In this document: piece by piece, positions 34,701 through 47,200 of the stretch | Layout: each line of letters opens with the position of its first letter | Position numbering within the stretch: position 1 is the first letter of the stretch | DNA from: Saccharina japonica | Lineage: Eukaryota; Sar; Phaeophyceae; Laminariales; Laminariaceae | Direction of reading: 5' to 3' | Assembly (NCBI GenBank): GCA_008828725.1 | Contig: MEHQ01002043.1 | Location: 55,044 to 119,043, forward strand | DNA: 64,000 nucleotides | The notes under the pieces: generated by a model | What the model was told of the DNA's origin: nothing | Database searches by the model: none | Seen by the model: only the letters and a program-made list of their open reading frames with translations | Program-made: the position numbers and the translations under genes

Positions 34701-35638
34701 TTTTTTACGATGGATTTTTTGTTTAAATGCGTAACAACACCAAAAGAACCAACGACGGGTAAATCTAACAACAGATACGTATCGTAGACGTACGAACGAG
34801 CAGCGCACTGAACTGACTGGCGGACGTTGATTGGCTGAAATTTCGTACCACCAGCAGTACATTCACCCACCCACCCACACCTCTATCTATCTATCATGAT
34901 ACATACGTATACGAGTCTTATTATGCAGCAGTAGTTCGAGCGAAGCATGCATCAGGTGGTTGGTAAAGATATCACACCTCCCAAACAAATCATAAATCCC
35001 CACTTCACAACCAGATCTTTCAAGCAAGAAGACATACGACAGATATTCTCGATCTTGTCGTATGATATAATCTGATGTCGACGGTTTGATGTGAAGGAAC
35101 ACATATATGTATCAAACGTGTATCTGATCTACACAATACATAGGATAGCTATTAGGTCCATAGGTCATCGTCAGGTTGCCGTGTCGGACGCGAATAATCT
35201 GCATGGATGGATCTAGATCTTTCAAGGTGGATATTGGCAGATAGATGTTCCCGATCTTGGCCCGATCTTGTACGTATGGTAGAATCTATCTGATATCGAC
35301 GGGTGGAAAGAACGGTTTGATGTGAAGAACACACATATATGTATATGTATCAAACGTACATACCCTGGTACATACCACAGGTCAGGTATGATTTAGCTTA
35401 TCATGCTGCCGGGCGGGACGGGAATAATCTGGAGCATACATATATGGTATTTTCTAGACGTTTCCTGGGGTGGATCTGTACTGTACAGATCAGATCATGC
35501 ACAAGTGCACAATATCTGAATCTCATGACGGCAGGTGACGATCTACATACTACACACAGTAGATATACCTACTGTGTTACAGTGTAGATAATCTGTCTGA
35601 GGCGCGAAATATATCGATGCAGTATACCCCCCCCCCCC
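31800..35638 (+). repeat. Duplication B, copy 2 (3.84 kb)
   Basis: Second copy; it ends in a poly-C tract directly followed by a partial poly-C-tailed repeat. Confidence 0.95.
32137..34357 (-). CDS. Duplicated 5' part of the EF-hand/WD40 gene (exon copies 34035-34357, 33301-33438, 32137-32227)
   Basis: Near-identical copies of exons 1-3 with intact frame and splice sites, including the GC donor. Exon 1 here is two codons shorter because its TTG/CTG microsatellite is shorter. No copy of exon 4 follows; the next sequence downstream is the other copy of exons 1-3. It could be an alternative promoter, a truncated duplicate, or a retained haplotype in the assembly. Confidence 0.65.
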
Positions 35639-35788
35639 ACCCGCATTCTAGGGATGCGAGGGTCTATGATCATACGACTACCTACCGCCGTGCACGACAT
35701 ATCATGAGTACGCCCCCCTCCCCCCCCCCAGGGTCTATGGTCATACGACTACGGCCGTGCACGACACGAGCACACACCCCCCCCCCAA
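35639..35788 (+). repeat. Poly-C-tailed repeat, two tandem 3' ends
   Basis: GGGTCTATG...GAGTACG plus C-run is followed by a second GGGTCTATG...GAGCACAC plus C-run. It begins at the C-run that ends duplication B. Confidence 0.65.
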
Positions 35789-35789
35789 C

Positions 35790-37945
35790 AGCCACCCGAT
35801 CCTCGAATATACTACGAGGTTGGGAGCTGTGTGTGCCGTGTGCCGACTTTCACAAAGGAGAACCTCATTGGCCGGAGGAAGGCATGCTTGCTTTGCGTGA
35901 AGGCCAAAAGAAAAAAAAAAAAAAAACAAGTCGAGACAAGCGGGACTGCCGTCACAAAACCCCCTAAAAAACGTTCTCGATCACTCAAATCAAGTGAATG
36001 AACACAATCCACGGGACGGGAGGAGAATTATACTCCCAATTTTTTGGGCGGTGAAAATCAGTGGGAAAAGTTACCTGGTACTTGGTTTTCAGTACAGGAA
36101 AGTGTCAAGTTCGAATTTTTGGTGCTAAAACATACATGTACTCTCTCGGGAAGGAAACACTCTTACGACGTACGTACGTATATAGCATGCTGAATCGCCT
36201 CAATGTGCTCAACAACACACTACCTGGTACATAAACTCGCCGTGTGATTCCTTTCGTGATGGCGTATGCCATTGTTGTATCTATCACGGCTCGCGGCGGC
36301 ACAGCAGTGAGTGGTGCAAAACGACTTCTAAAAGAGAAAACTGGCTCGTGGCCATCGTGGTTTCAAAGTACATATCATAGCCTCAAGGGAAAAATAAAAG
36401 CATTCACCCATTCAGAACTGAAAACAAATGTTGCACACTAATTCCAAGTAGTTTGTCCCCAAATTCGTGGGACCAGTTCTTAACGGTTAAGTAAGTGCTA
36501 CCTACACGAAAGTAAAGGCTTTGTCTCGTACGTTTTTTGCGTTTTTTCGCTAAAAGCAGTTTTCTAAATCGAAAGTGTGCGTATACCAACGATGGCCCGT
36601 CAACGCTGAACGATGTGTATCGCCTTTTTCGGATGTCGCCTCATCACGACGCACCCGGACACCGCGAAAAAGACAACAGCAGCACACAATTCTTGACATA
36701 TAAAATGCAAGGAAAAGGAAAGAAACCGTCGAGTTCGCATTTTTCCATGTCTTTCCTTTTTATCATTGAATTGACGTACGTATAATATGCGCAAGCATTA
36801 TACGGAATGCGCTAACACTTGCTGGCCCCACCGAGGTCCCTCATTTTTTTCCCTCCCCAAAAAAAGACGCTCGATAAAACAAGCATAAAGCATAATAAAG
36901 AAGAGCGACTCCGCAGTGACAAAAAAAAAATACTTCAAAAAATATTACACCCTCGTAGTAAGGAAGCCAGAGGCAACGAGCGACGCAACGCAGCGGCAGG
37001 GAAGCTTTTTTTTAACGCAACGAAATCCGATTTTGACCAGGTAGAGATAGATCATAGAGGCGGCGGTTGCTTTGGTGCCCCCCCCCCCCCTCCCCTCTCA
37101 GCTCTACACAAGGGCCAAAATCAGGCGCTGCTGTAGGTAGCAGAGCGAGGGTGGGCACCACTCCTCGACTGCCTTAATGAGACAGAGTTAGTTCTGCGTC
37201 AAACCGATGATGCATCAATCTGTGGTTAATAATCTTGGGAGCCATCTATCTAGCAGCTCAGCGTCCGTCCGTCCGCGTACTACGTCACTCCGCCGAAGAA
37301 AAAAAAAAAAAATGCCGCCGCCGCCGCAGCAGCCATTCTGTTCACGAACCGAACCAGCGTAGGTAAAAGAGGTACTATTACCAACGCCCACGCACAGAGG
37401 AGAAACCTTTTTTTTTTTAACCCCCCCCCACAGCCAGCAGCATCCGACGCGCCACAACACAAAAAAGAAGCAACGCAAGACGACGGGTGTGATGGGGAAA
37501 AAAAAACTGGACGGGTCGAAAAAGAACAAAAAAAAACAAACACCTTTTTTCGCGCGAAGGATAATAACAGAGAGCGCCCGATTCACGCACACCCCATACT
37601 ATCATGAACTCTTCCCGCGCGCCACGTGCCAGAAAAAAAGACTGGTGCTCCTCCTCCTCGTAAACGTTTTTTTTGGTACGGTGCGGTACGGTACGGGCCG
37701 GGCGTGTGTGAGCGCTCGCTCGCGTGTTGACACAAGACTAGCGTCAACCGGGCGGTCGGGCGGGGCGCACCCCGAGACCCTATATACCCCCCTGCACCCC
37801 TGCGGAGAAAGCCTTCCCTAAACCCGACAACAACCGTCCAGGGGAGGTCGGCCGACCGCAAAAGGCAAGAGAGCCCCCCTGACGGCGCGGTGCCCCCACC
37901 GCCCCCCCCCCTTCAATAGGACCGACAACAACACGCCTATGCCTA
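35790..37945. other. Intergenic region 3' of the FCP gene
   Basis: Holds a TTAA MITE (36403), A- and C-runs and many short open frames without domain or splice support. FCP 3' UTR must lie near 37.9 kb; no clear polyadenylation signal seen. Confidence 0.6.
36403..36490 (+). mobile_element. TTAA-flanked short MITE, diverged
   Basis: Left end TTCACCCATTCAGAACTG, right end TTCTTAACGGTTAA. Confidence 0.7.
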
Positions 37946-38043
37946 TTAGAAGAGCCCCTGGCCGTCGCCGAACGGGCTGAGGTGCCCGGACGTAAGCTGT
38001 TCGACTGCCGTCTGGCCCGTGAGTGCCTCCTGCACCATCTCAC
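37946..38043 (-). CDS. FCP gene exon 5 (C-terminus)
   Basis: 31 residues ending in HLSPFGDGQGLF and TAA, a typical FCP C-terminal tail. Acceptor TTTTCAG. Confidence 0.9.
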
Positions 38044-41000
38044 CTGAAAATATTTAGGTGCGGGGAGAGGGAGGGCGCGGGACAATCGAGAACCGATACG
38101 TTTATTAACGCCTGAAGAACTGTACCATAGGGGACAATCTTAGTTGGAATCAAAGTAGGCTTGTTTTTGCGGCGGTGCAGGGCCTACATTACAAAATGTG
38201 TAACCCTGGGGTAACGGGAGGGGAACAGGAGCCAACACGTGAAAAGAAAAGCCTTTATTTAGCACTGCAGTCCCCGTTGTGGGGAAATTACTTGAAATTA
38301 GAGGTAATATATATGTTTCTGTGCAGTGCAGTAGTGAAAGGCATTGGTGCAGAATCCCAAAATCTGACTCTAATTCCAAGCGTTTTTCGCCCACATCGGC
38401 ATTGCATGCAGTCCAAAACCGGTTTGAGCCCGTAAGAACTGCATCCATGCATATAAATATACCATGAGCAAACTCTACTTGCGATTCAAGTAGAGTTGTT
38501 TTTGCAGTTAAGCAACCCTTTGTGTTTTATGATCTGCACGATCGAATAATAGATATCATACGTACTGTTTTCGGGGTGTGAAATGTATGAGCTATCTGTA
38601 GGATACAGCTGTTGTCATGTTCGGCGGGTGAGATCTGTTTGACACAGCTCTTGCAACAAGCATAACATCATAACCACTACAGGAAAACGCACGACGTTGC
38701 GGTGTTATGTGTCTCAAGAAATAATGACTTTTTTCCCCCCGTCAGCCGGTCGAGGGCAAGAACGCCAGGAAACTTTCGGTTTTTCTACGCCGCTTGGTAC
38801 CTTCAAGAGCGAACGCACATCTATTTCGAAGATAACGACGATCGATTGGACATGTGATTCGGACCAAAAGCACAGCCGATTCAAAATAGGTAATATACCA
38901 ACATACCAGCTTTAATTTTACAAAGCTTCTCCAAAAAACAAAATCGTCTACGTACTCGCATATAAGTAGGCAGGTCGAGTTGTCGCAAATTCCTGTCATG
39001 TGACCGAGGATCGTCGAAAACCGAGAATCAAGATGTTAACCCAACTACCCGCAAGCGCCGAACTACAAGGCGGAGCGACATTCGATCGACCGTAAAACTG
39101 GCAACATCATATCAAACATCGCCGATATCACCACGGAAGCATGAAGGACACAGGAGAAAAAAACACGCTACGCGCATCATTAGCCAAAGCCGGGGCGGCG
39201 GATAGGCGCTACCAGGAGTAAACCACAAGCGCTCAGGCATCAACACGGAGCATGTTCAAAACGACAGCACGATAAACACAACCAAAACAGATGCGCTGTG
39301 GCAGACGCGGTCGGGCAGACAGGGGGGCTGTGGATGTCCAACTACGAAACCGCTCTCACTCAAGACCCGCAGCAAAGTTGTAAAAAGACGTGACAAAAAA
39401 TTGGAAAAACGGTCACCAAAGCAGCAGCTGTCAAACTGCGAAACGCGCAATCAACATAGCGACGTGGGTCGAAGGGCAGGCCTAGCCTACACACCTACTA
39501 CACACTACTTCACTCACCCATGATCGCGAGCATCGCGAGACGACCGTTCTTGAGCTCCTTAAGCTGAAGCTTGGAGAACGCGACCGGGTTGTCGGGGTAG
39601 GGGTTCCACGCCTGTCCGAAGTTGCCGAGCTCTCCAGGCGCCTGCAACGATGAGAAAAGCCAAGTTAATTAGATGACCGCGGGGACTTCACGTCGAAAGC
39701 GCTTCTCTCGCATCACTGGAACAACATGCGCACTACTCTGTAGCAACTTCTATTCATGGAGGTATTACTATCAATAGACGTTATCCACAAGAGGCGTGTT
39801 TGCGCTTATGCCATCTTTACGCGATATTTGAAAGACCTAGCTCAGTATCTCGGGGCCCTCTTGAACGCTATGCAGCTATAAGAAAAGAGAGCTCTGATTC
39901 AGTATCGCTCACGCAAGAGGGCTTTTGAGCAATACTGAATCAGAGGAGCTCGCTTTTCTTCATGGCTGCATAGCGTTCAAGAGGCCCCGAGTTAATGAGC
40001 TTGATCTTCAAAACTCCCAAACAAGTATGTTTGTCAGGAGATGCGTTTTTTCAAAATACTTTTCGCGTGTGACAGACGGCGGCCAACTGCAGTAGACATG
40101 CTATACTGGTTTTAGTGTAGGAGTTCCCAAAGGTGCGACTGACAAAGGCCCGAAATTGCTGGCGTCATCTTTGATCTCAAGGACGATAGAAACGGCACTA
40201 AATACCACATACGAAGTACCAGGAAACTCAACTACAACCAGGTATTAAATACTGCAGAGTAATATCGATGATGGAAGTCACACAGATTTTTAGGAGAGTC
40301 TCCTTTGCTCTCAAGGACGACAAACATGACTACAAATAGGAACAGGAGAAACCGAGGATGTCACAACACAGATTATCAATCGAGCCTCGCTCGCAGTAAA
40401 GCTATGATACTCTTACTCCACATAATATACCAGGTACCTGGTATGCGCTTACACCGGTAGGCTCTACGGTACTCGTGAAGGCTACCTGGTACGTATATAT
40501 ATGTTTCGCTTGGAGAAAAAGCAGTAGCGGTCGTGCCCAACGCAACACCAGACTGTGCCCTCGAGACTGTGGCAGCCTCGCGAGAACCCTGGACCGGTTT
40601 CAACTGCGCAGAGCCTCCTATACAAGTGCATCTACGGTAAGAATTAAGCTCACAAGGTTTTGCACTGCAGCAGCAGTATACCTGGTAAACGGAAACCTTC
40701 GTTGGAAAACGTCTCCGGATTGTTTCCAGCAAACAAAAAATGGAAAACCTCCCTCCACCATTGGATTTGGACACAATGGGTACCGGGTACGGCAACATAA
40801 ACGGGATACCCACGTCTCCGATATTTTTTCACGCCATCAAGTAGTACACCAGGAAATCTCTGCTGCTGCAGCAGTGCCGCGAGCTACGCACGACGAAGGG
40901 CTCGTACTCCGCACCTTGTTCTCGTAGTCCTGCTTTCCCACGGTGAGCTCGATCACGGCGATCGCTCCCAAAATCTGCACCCACGCGGCGAACGGCAGCT

Positions 41001-43762
41001 CTCCGAGGGCCTTCAGCCCTGGGGACAGCTTCCCGTCGTAACTGTTGCCAATAAGAGCACACGTCAACGGGGCGGGAGTCAGTTCATGAGCTTTGACTGG
41101 GATTGATTGTACGGCCGCGCCTCTGGTACCAGACATACGGTGCACGCTGCTGTGGGCGCAGCTATAACTATTCCTACACTAGGTACAATACAACTTTGTT
41201 CACTATTAATAGACCTACTTTCAATTTGACGAAAACTACAGCGCAGATTACAGGCTCTCTTTTAGGCGGCGCAAGCCGGACGAGACCTACTATCGTACCT
41301 CCACCAGAAACGGACACGCTACGTTCCATCATGCCATTCTTCTCACACGCTCTCGTGGGACGTTACAAGCAGTCTTTGGCATTTACCTCCATCAGGAAGT
41401 TACGCCACCGTGTTGTCGTTTATCGTGGCATTCTTATCACACGCCCCCGTGAGACTGAGACTTTATTACAGCCGGAAATAGTAAAATTCCCACGAGGGCG
41501 TGCGAGATGAATGTGACGTTATGTGAGGTATTCCGTAGCGTATGCGTTTCTGGTGGAAGTCCCGACGCTATCATACGGCTTGTCTGGCTAACGCCGCCAG
41601 CCCCCCGAGGGAAAGACACGAACATCTGTTTCCAAGTAGCTAGTCCCCAAAACGTTGCAGCAAACGTTCCACTTGTGAAGGGGGTGCCATATTACAGCGG
41701 CGTTGATACCAGCTACAGCAGTAGTATAGTCATTCGTGCCAGTGCTTGGGTTCCTATTGATATAAACTTACTTCCCAAGAAAAAGTGGCAACGTATTTAC
41801 TGGGTTGTGCTGTGGCGCATTCGAGTACTGCCTTTGGAATGGGTAATAATGAGTGCCAGATATACCAAACGCCACCAATCTGAAGGAGGATTACGTACAC
41901 AGCAGACGACGGTTACCAGCAGGCAAAACGTTCACGGTGTTTTCAACCCTATACGAGTATAAGAGTTCATACGCAGCTGAGACCTCACAGCGCATGGAAC
42001 GGGCTCCACTGACTCAGGATTAGAATGCACAAGTATACTCGTGTGTCGTAGTAAACTGATAGTGTAAAATGCGGCTATATGCGGCACACGTGACTTTTGA
42101 CCCTCCAATACCAACACGCCATGCGTGAGCCCAACAATATGTGCGACATAACTGTCCAACGCAACCGTCACCCGTGTGATACTTCCATCATCACGTGCTT
42201 TTCACTCGTATACGTCGTAGCTCCCAACATAAAGTGTAGTCTATCAAATGTGGGGTGCTTTGCTTTGCTTGGACGTGAGTTTTGGAGGAATAAAAACGCC
42301 TCACTCGTAACGTGTGCAACATGGGCCTATCACATACATCAAGGCGTTGACAAATGAACCAACGTCCAAGCCAGAGCGCTCTCTCTTCGGTACTGGAAGC
42401 AACACGTACGCACGAGCCACAGAAAAACAGCCAAGCTTTCGTACACGCCAAATGTAGTACTTGGTACTTAGTACTGCTGCTTGTATATACGCGGCAGTAT
42501 CAAATTGACTTGATGATCAACGTACAGTCAGCGCACGAGATAAAAGTATACTGGAAATAGAACGTGCGCCTGTAATACATTGCAACACGAAAACATAGCA
42601 ACACGAAAACGGCATCGCTCCACAGCAGCAGTTCGAGCCTAGCAGGTACCCTCTGGTGGTACATGACTCGTAGCTCGAATCTACTACACAGACAATCTAT
42701 GTACGAATCTCAAGAGAGCTACGAAAGCAAATGTCCACGAGAAAGTGGGACAGCAGTACGCCACTTTGATACCTGGCCCACCAGGCAACACATGAAAACT
42801 TACAGGGGGTGCCACTGCTCAGCGAAGAGGTAGCCGGTCACCGCCAACATCGCAACGCGTCCGTGCTTGAGCTCGACCGCGCGACGACGGAACAGCGACG
42901 CGTCGTCCTTGCCGTATCCGAGGGGGTCAAATACACCGTTGGTCTCGACGTCCGCGCCCAGCATGTCGTTCACGGCCATCGTGGTGGTGGCTACGATGAT
43001 GAAGCGTTGGGTGAGGGGGGCAGCCGATAGGGAGCACACATGTTCACAAACTCGAGTATGAATACCAGCAGTGCGATATTGTGTACGTAAACAGGTACAG
43101 CAGTACAAGCCGCATATATATAGGGCTCACAGAGGTGGAAACGAGGGTGTTTTTGGTGAGAAGGGTCGCTAATTTTGACTGACTTCATGCCCGTGTGTCA
43201 TGTACGAGCGCTGTCTATACAGAGAGGCCACGGCACGGATTCAACATGGACAAGGTAGTGCTGTAGTGCTACTAGGCAATGCTGGAATACAGACAAGCCC
43301 CACTCTACATGCTTTTGCTTTAGCGACATGATGACCGGAGAGAAGCCATGGACCTCTCAGAAGCCCGCGTCAGCGCGGTCAGTTCACGTGAAATCGTGAA
43401 TATTGTGTTCTCCAACCGACGGCAAACTGACCACACGACATGAAAACACATAATCGCGCACACGGGGCACCAGCATCCCGATGGAAGGCATGAAGAGGCA
43501 ACAGAGGTCAGGTTCCTTTGGGCTTGAGGCTTCCCCTTGGAACCGTAGCCCACGTTGTGCTATCACAGCGCTAGAAGATGGAGCAGCTAGGGCGCAAGAT
43601 CATGATCCGACGATGATGAGAGGAACCTCAAATAAAAACCTCAGACTCACCAGATGTGCGCTGCACCCTAGCGACCTGCGAGCCAGTGAAAGCCGACGGT
43701 GTCACGAAGGCGGTCGCGGCGCCCAGAGAGCACAAAGCCATAGCACCGATTTCCATCTTCAT
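37946..43762 (-). CDS. Fucoxanthin chlorophyll a/c-binding (LHC, Lhcf-type) protein, 5 exons
   Basis: Exons: 43651-43762, 42804-42990, 40915-41041, 39518-39641, 37946-38043; 648 nt, 215 aa plus TAA. All introns are GT-AG (660, 1762, 1273 and 1474 bp) and phases agree. Residues 1-18 are a signal-like segment followed by ATA|FVTPS, the plastid bipartite targeting motif of secondary red-lineage algae. Helix 1 has VELKHGRVAML (E77, H80, R82) and helix 3 has KELKNGRLAML (E171, N174, R176), the chlorophyll ligands and inter-helix salt bridges; FDPLGYG precedes helix 1. Length and the PGELGNFGQAWNPYP loop are typical of FCP antenna proteins of the thylakoid membrane. It is transcribed divergently from the LHC gene at 44101. 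Confidence 0.93.
39518..39641 (-). CDS. FCP gene exon 4 (helix 3)
   Basis: Begins APGELGNFGQAWNPYPDNP and ends in helix 3, KLQLKELKNGRLAML. Acceptor TTGCAG, donor GTGAGT, phase 1. Confidence 0.93.
39826..40012. repeat. Long imperfect hairpin in FCP intron 3
   Basis: Left arm CTCGGGGCCCTCTTGAACGC...CTGATTCAGTAT pairs with right arm ATACTGAATCAG...GCGTTCAAGAGGCCCCGAG over about 85 nt with few mismatches; the loop is about 15 nt. Confidence 0.85.
40915..41041 (-). CDS. FCP gene exon 3 (lumenal loop and helix 2)
   Basis: Encodes YDGKLSPGLKALGELPFAAW and the hydrophobic helix 2 ending in GKQDYENK. Acceptor CAACAG, donor GTGCGG, phase 0 at the end. Confidence 0.92.
41262..41608. mobile_element. 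Foldback element in FCP intron 2
   Basis: Arms of about 115 bp: TAGGCGGCG...CCACCAGAAACG at left pairs with CGTTTCTGGTGG...ACGCCGCCA at right, and CACGCTCTCGTGGG pairs with CCCACGAGGGCGTG. Likely a non-autonomous DNA transposon. Confidence 0.7.
42804..42990 (-). CDS. FCP gene exon 2 (helix 1)
   Basis: Carries FDPLGYGKDDASLF and the helix-1 chlorophyll-binding motif VELKHGRVAML. Acceptor CGTAG, donor GTAAGT, phase 2 at the end. Confidence 0.93.
43651..43762 (-). CDS. FCP gene exon 1 (plastid targeting presequence)
   Basis: 37 residues starting MKMEIGAMALCSLGAATAF with the cleavage motif ATA|F; donor GTGAGT, phase 1. A longer upstream open frame exists but this ATG gives a normal presequence. 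Confidence 0.9.
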
Positions 43763-44100
43763 GATATTTGCTGTTGGGGTGTAAGTTTGATAGATGCTTA
43801 TCGCAATGCTGAAGGCAAACACACTAGGAGCCCAAGAGCATCCATCCTCCATCCCTCCCCGCCCCCCAGGAATGATCCACGCCTTCAAGGCCTCCCAAAT
43901 TTGCCGCTTTGGTTAAACTTAAACATAGAGTTTGTTTGAAATTTGCCACAAGACCCAAACTTGCACTATAATTTTTGGGCGGATTTGGCCGTCGGTAACA
44001 AGGCCTATTATCATCGTCTCCTGCCTTGCTTGCATCCCAACTCGGAAAGCCACCCCTTGCGAAGCATCAAACTTTTAGTACATCCTCTAAGCTTACGAAG
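43763..44100. promoter_or_regulatory. Divergent promoter between two LHC genes
   Basis: Only 338 bp separate the ATGs of two oppositely transcribed antenna genes, so both 5' UTRs and promoters must lie here. AT-rich stretches near 43915-43975 (ACTATAATTTTT) are candidate core elements; I could not define a light-response motif. Co-regulation by light is an inference from the shared function. Confidence 0.7.
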
Positions 44101-44209
44101 ATGAAGTCCGCTGTTATGGCTGTTGCGTGTGCGTCGGGTGCTTCGGCGTTCGTGGCGCCATCGCTGGTGACGAACGCTCGCGTCTCCGCGGCAAGGACGA
44201 CGATGATGT
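44101..44209 (+). CDS. LHC gene exon 1 (plastid targeting presequence)
   Basis: 36 codons plus one base; the ATG follows GCTTACGAAG. A read-through frame stops at 44220, 11 bp past the donor. Confidence 0.88.
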
Positions 44210-47200
44210 GTGAGTCATGATTTCTCGTCCCCACAAAAGACGATGCAAAGGACTACAACGCCGAGTGCATGCACCCAAGCGCGTTCTGGTGTAGGTAGCT
44301 CGCGCTTGCAAGACGATGGTGCTGTGTTATGTTATCGTAGCTATGAGTGTGTACCAGTTCTACAATGTTGACGCCATGCCTGTGTGTGTTTTCAGTGCGC
44401 AATGTGGTAGGATCGAGTAGGATCAGTCCCGACCTAATGGCATAATCCAAGAACCTCTAAAACAGCGTGTCCAGCATGTCGGCTGTTGGGCGCTAGCTGC
44501 CAGGTACACAACGACGCACACAAAGCAACCCCAATCTAGCTGGCACAACTCCACAGCAGCATTTACCGTAGTGTTTGGTCTGGGCCAGCGGGTATCAAAG
44601 AAGAGCAGCTCTATAGATGCTATGCGAAGTGCTCCGTGATCAATGTTCCTTGGTTTTCAGTCTTTGGTAACTGACTGCCATCGCTGTCTTTGATTGAAGG
44701 CTTTGGTTTGTATCACCTCATCCCGTCTCCTACTGCACGAGACAGCCTAAACTGAGTCACATGTACCGGCACCTCAGCGAATTCGGGAGGTTACTCGTAC
44801 AGCAGTAGGGGGGGTCTCTGAATGCAGAGGGCCCAACGTTGGTCTTTAGTTGTGCCTCTTTCGGTTTCGTTCAAGCTCCTCAAGGCTCAACCTGCAGCTG
44901 TACCTCCTTACGAGTACGTACGGTGTACACGGGCTTCGCGTTTATGTACACATGAGACCACCTCGTGTAAGCGTTCGTTACACACTCGTTCGTAGTGGAC
45001 GAGTTTCGAGTACGTTTGTTATGGCCTCTCATGTACGGTCCTTGGCCTGTTCATGTTTCTCAAGTACATGGGTACATCATAATTGTACGACATTGGCCGA
45101 GAAATACCCTTCGATTGCCGTACGCACGAGTGTTAAATAGTGTAAACTGTGCGAAAGCGCCGATATCTCGTTGCCATTGTCACGTGGTGTCTCCCGTTCC
45201 GGAGCTCATGTGCCGCTCTTCTATAACCGCCTCTATTTCAAACCAGGATCGGGTACCAAAAGACGCACAGGAGATGTGTACCAGTAGAAAGAAGCCCCCC
45301 CCCCCCCCCCCCCTCCATTAATAGATGGAATGACAGCTCGGCTTGAGTAAAGTCGATGTCGCTCCTACTCGTGTTCCTCGCCTCTTTGCTCTCTTATATG
45401 GCACGAGTACGTACTCGAATAGTGTGAGAATGTTATTTTTTACCTCTATTAATGATAACACCGGTACACAAGGTGCTGGTTACGACTGCAACCAATAGGC
45501 CTGCCTGTATTTCCGATTCACTTTTACACTGCTGTTGATCAATACAAACCACACAGGCTCGTACGCACTCGTACTCTCGAACTGGCATAAACTGCATCAT
45601 CCAAAACTGCTTCGTACGTATCATACAGCAGTTTTAGCACTCTTTAAGGTAGTCTATGAGACTCTGTACCAGGTGTATGATACAGCAGCAGTTTGGGGCT
45701 GCCAACAAGCAACACCTCATGAAGCCTTACCTTAGCCTTATTGTGACACCATCCTTGAGCATACCGTATATGACACTGCTGTATACCACACCCCCTCGGA
45801 CGAATTTCAACGCTGATTTGCTCGACGACCGGTGGAGCGCTAACCCCGAGCAACCCGTCTATGGAAATATCTCGACGAGATGCTCCGAAAGCCCCCTTTT
45901 TCGTTGTCTGTGCCCCCCCTGGTTATGGCGAAAAATGCCTTTGAAATTCACCCCAGGGAGTGTGATATACACTGCTGTCATATACGGTATCATAGGCTAA
46001 CTCTTTACACGGCAGTTTCTGGTAGGATGTAGTGGAGCGCTCGCCGCTGAGCACGATTTCTTGACCCAGCTTTCCTACTTTCTTCGTATTGCGCCCGAGC
46101 CTCACGTTCTTACTACGAGTATTACCGCAGCAGTTATTTCCTACTCATAGACCTTGTACCTGTACTCGAACTGTTTTTTTACCAAGGCACCTGGTAGATG
46201 ATACCAGGAATCACACACATGATAACCCTCGAGACGAGACATCCTTGCCTATTTACGAATATATGTTAAAAGCAGACGTTTTGAAGTCTGACTGTGCTGT
46301 GTGCCATCATGCCTTACGGGCCACTGACACAGGTACGAGTATACATGCCAGAAGTGCATGCGATCGTACCAACTGCTGTCCCATCATATTCCGGGCGGAG
46401 CATTGAACTATCAATAGTAGTATACTCAAAATCAAATTCGGTATGTAAAACATGAAGGGGATAAAATGCCTTCTGGGTCCATCGTCGGTTCTGATTACTA
46501 ACAGTATGTATGGCCCCCTGTAATAGCAGTAGTGTGAGCGCGCAACAGCAGTAGTTCGAACAACTATATACGAGTATTCAGTCGTGGAACAAAACGATGC
46601 GCGCGTGCCGTACAGCTCCTTCCATCGTGTCATGAGTAAAACTCTCACGTTTTTATCGCCATCCCCTGACCCCTGACCCACCATTTAGCCCGCGATTGTG
46701 TTTATACAGTATAACACTCTAATATCAACTACGATTCGTACATAGTTTGTCCCCAAACGGGGAGGGGGTCACACCTCGCACAGATGATCCATTTCCGCTT
46801 GATGACCTAGATTTTTCAGGGCAGATGGATCCCTGATATGTATGATCTGTATGATTAGGCTCACGTTGCCAGGTGGGAACAATAAAATCGGCATGATTAA
46901 GGACATTGTTTCCTGGGTTGGATCTGTACTCCACAGATCCTGCGCACCACCTGATAACGGCAGGTTATTATCCACTACATAAGTAGATGATCTACATAAA
47001 TGATCTCGACCGGTATCTGTCCGAGTTACCACCTGTAGGATCTGTAGATGATCTAGATCGCGATCTGTCCCGAGGTAACGTCTTTTCCACTTTTCACGTG
47101 GGAATGGCTGCCGACTGACAGAGAGTCCGTGCGCGCGTGCTGTTTGCCAGCTATTACACGAGACGGGTTCTGGTAGCTCGTACATAGTCCGCAATCGTGT

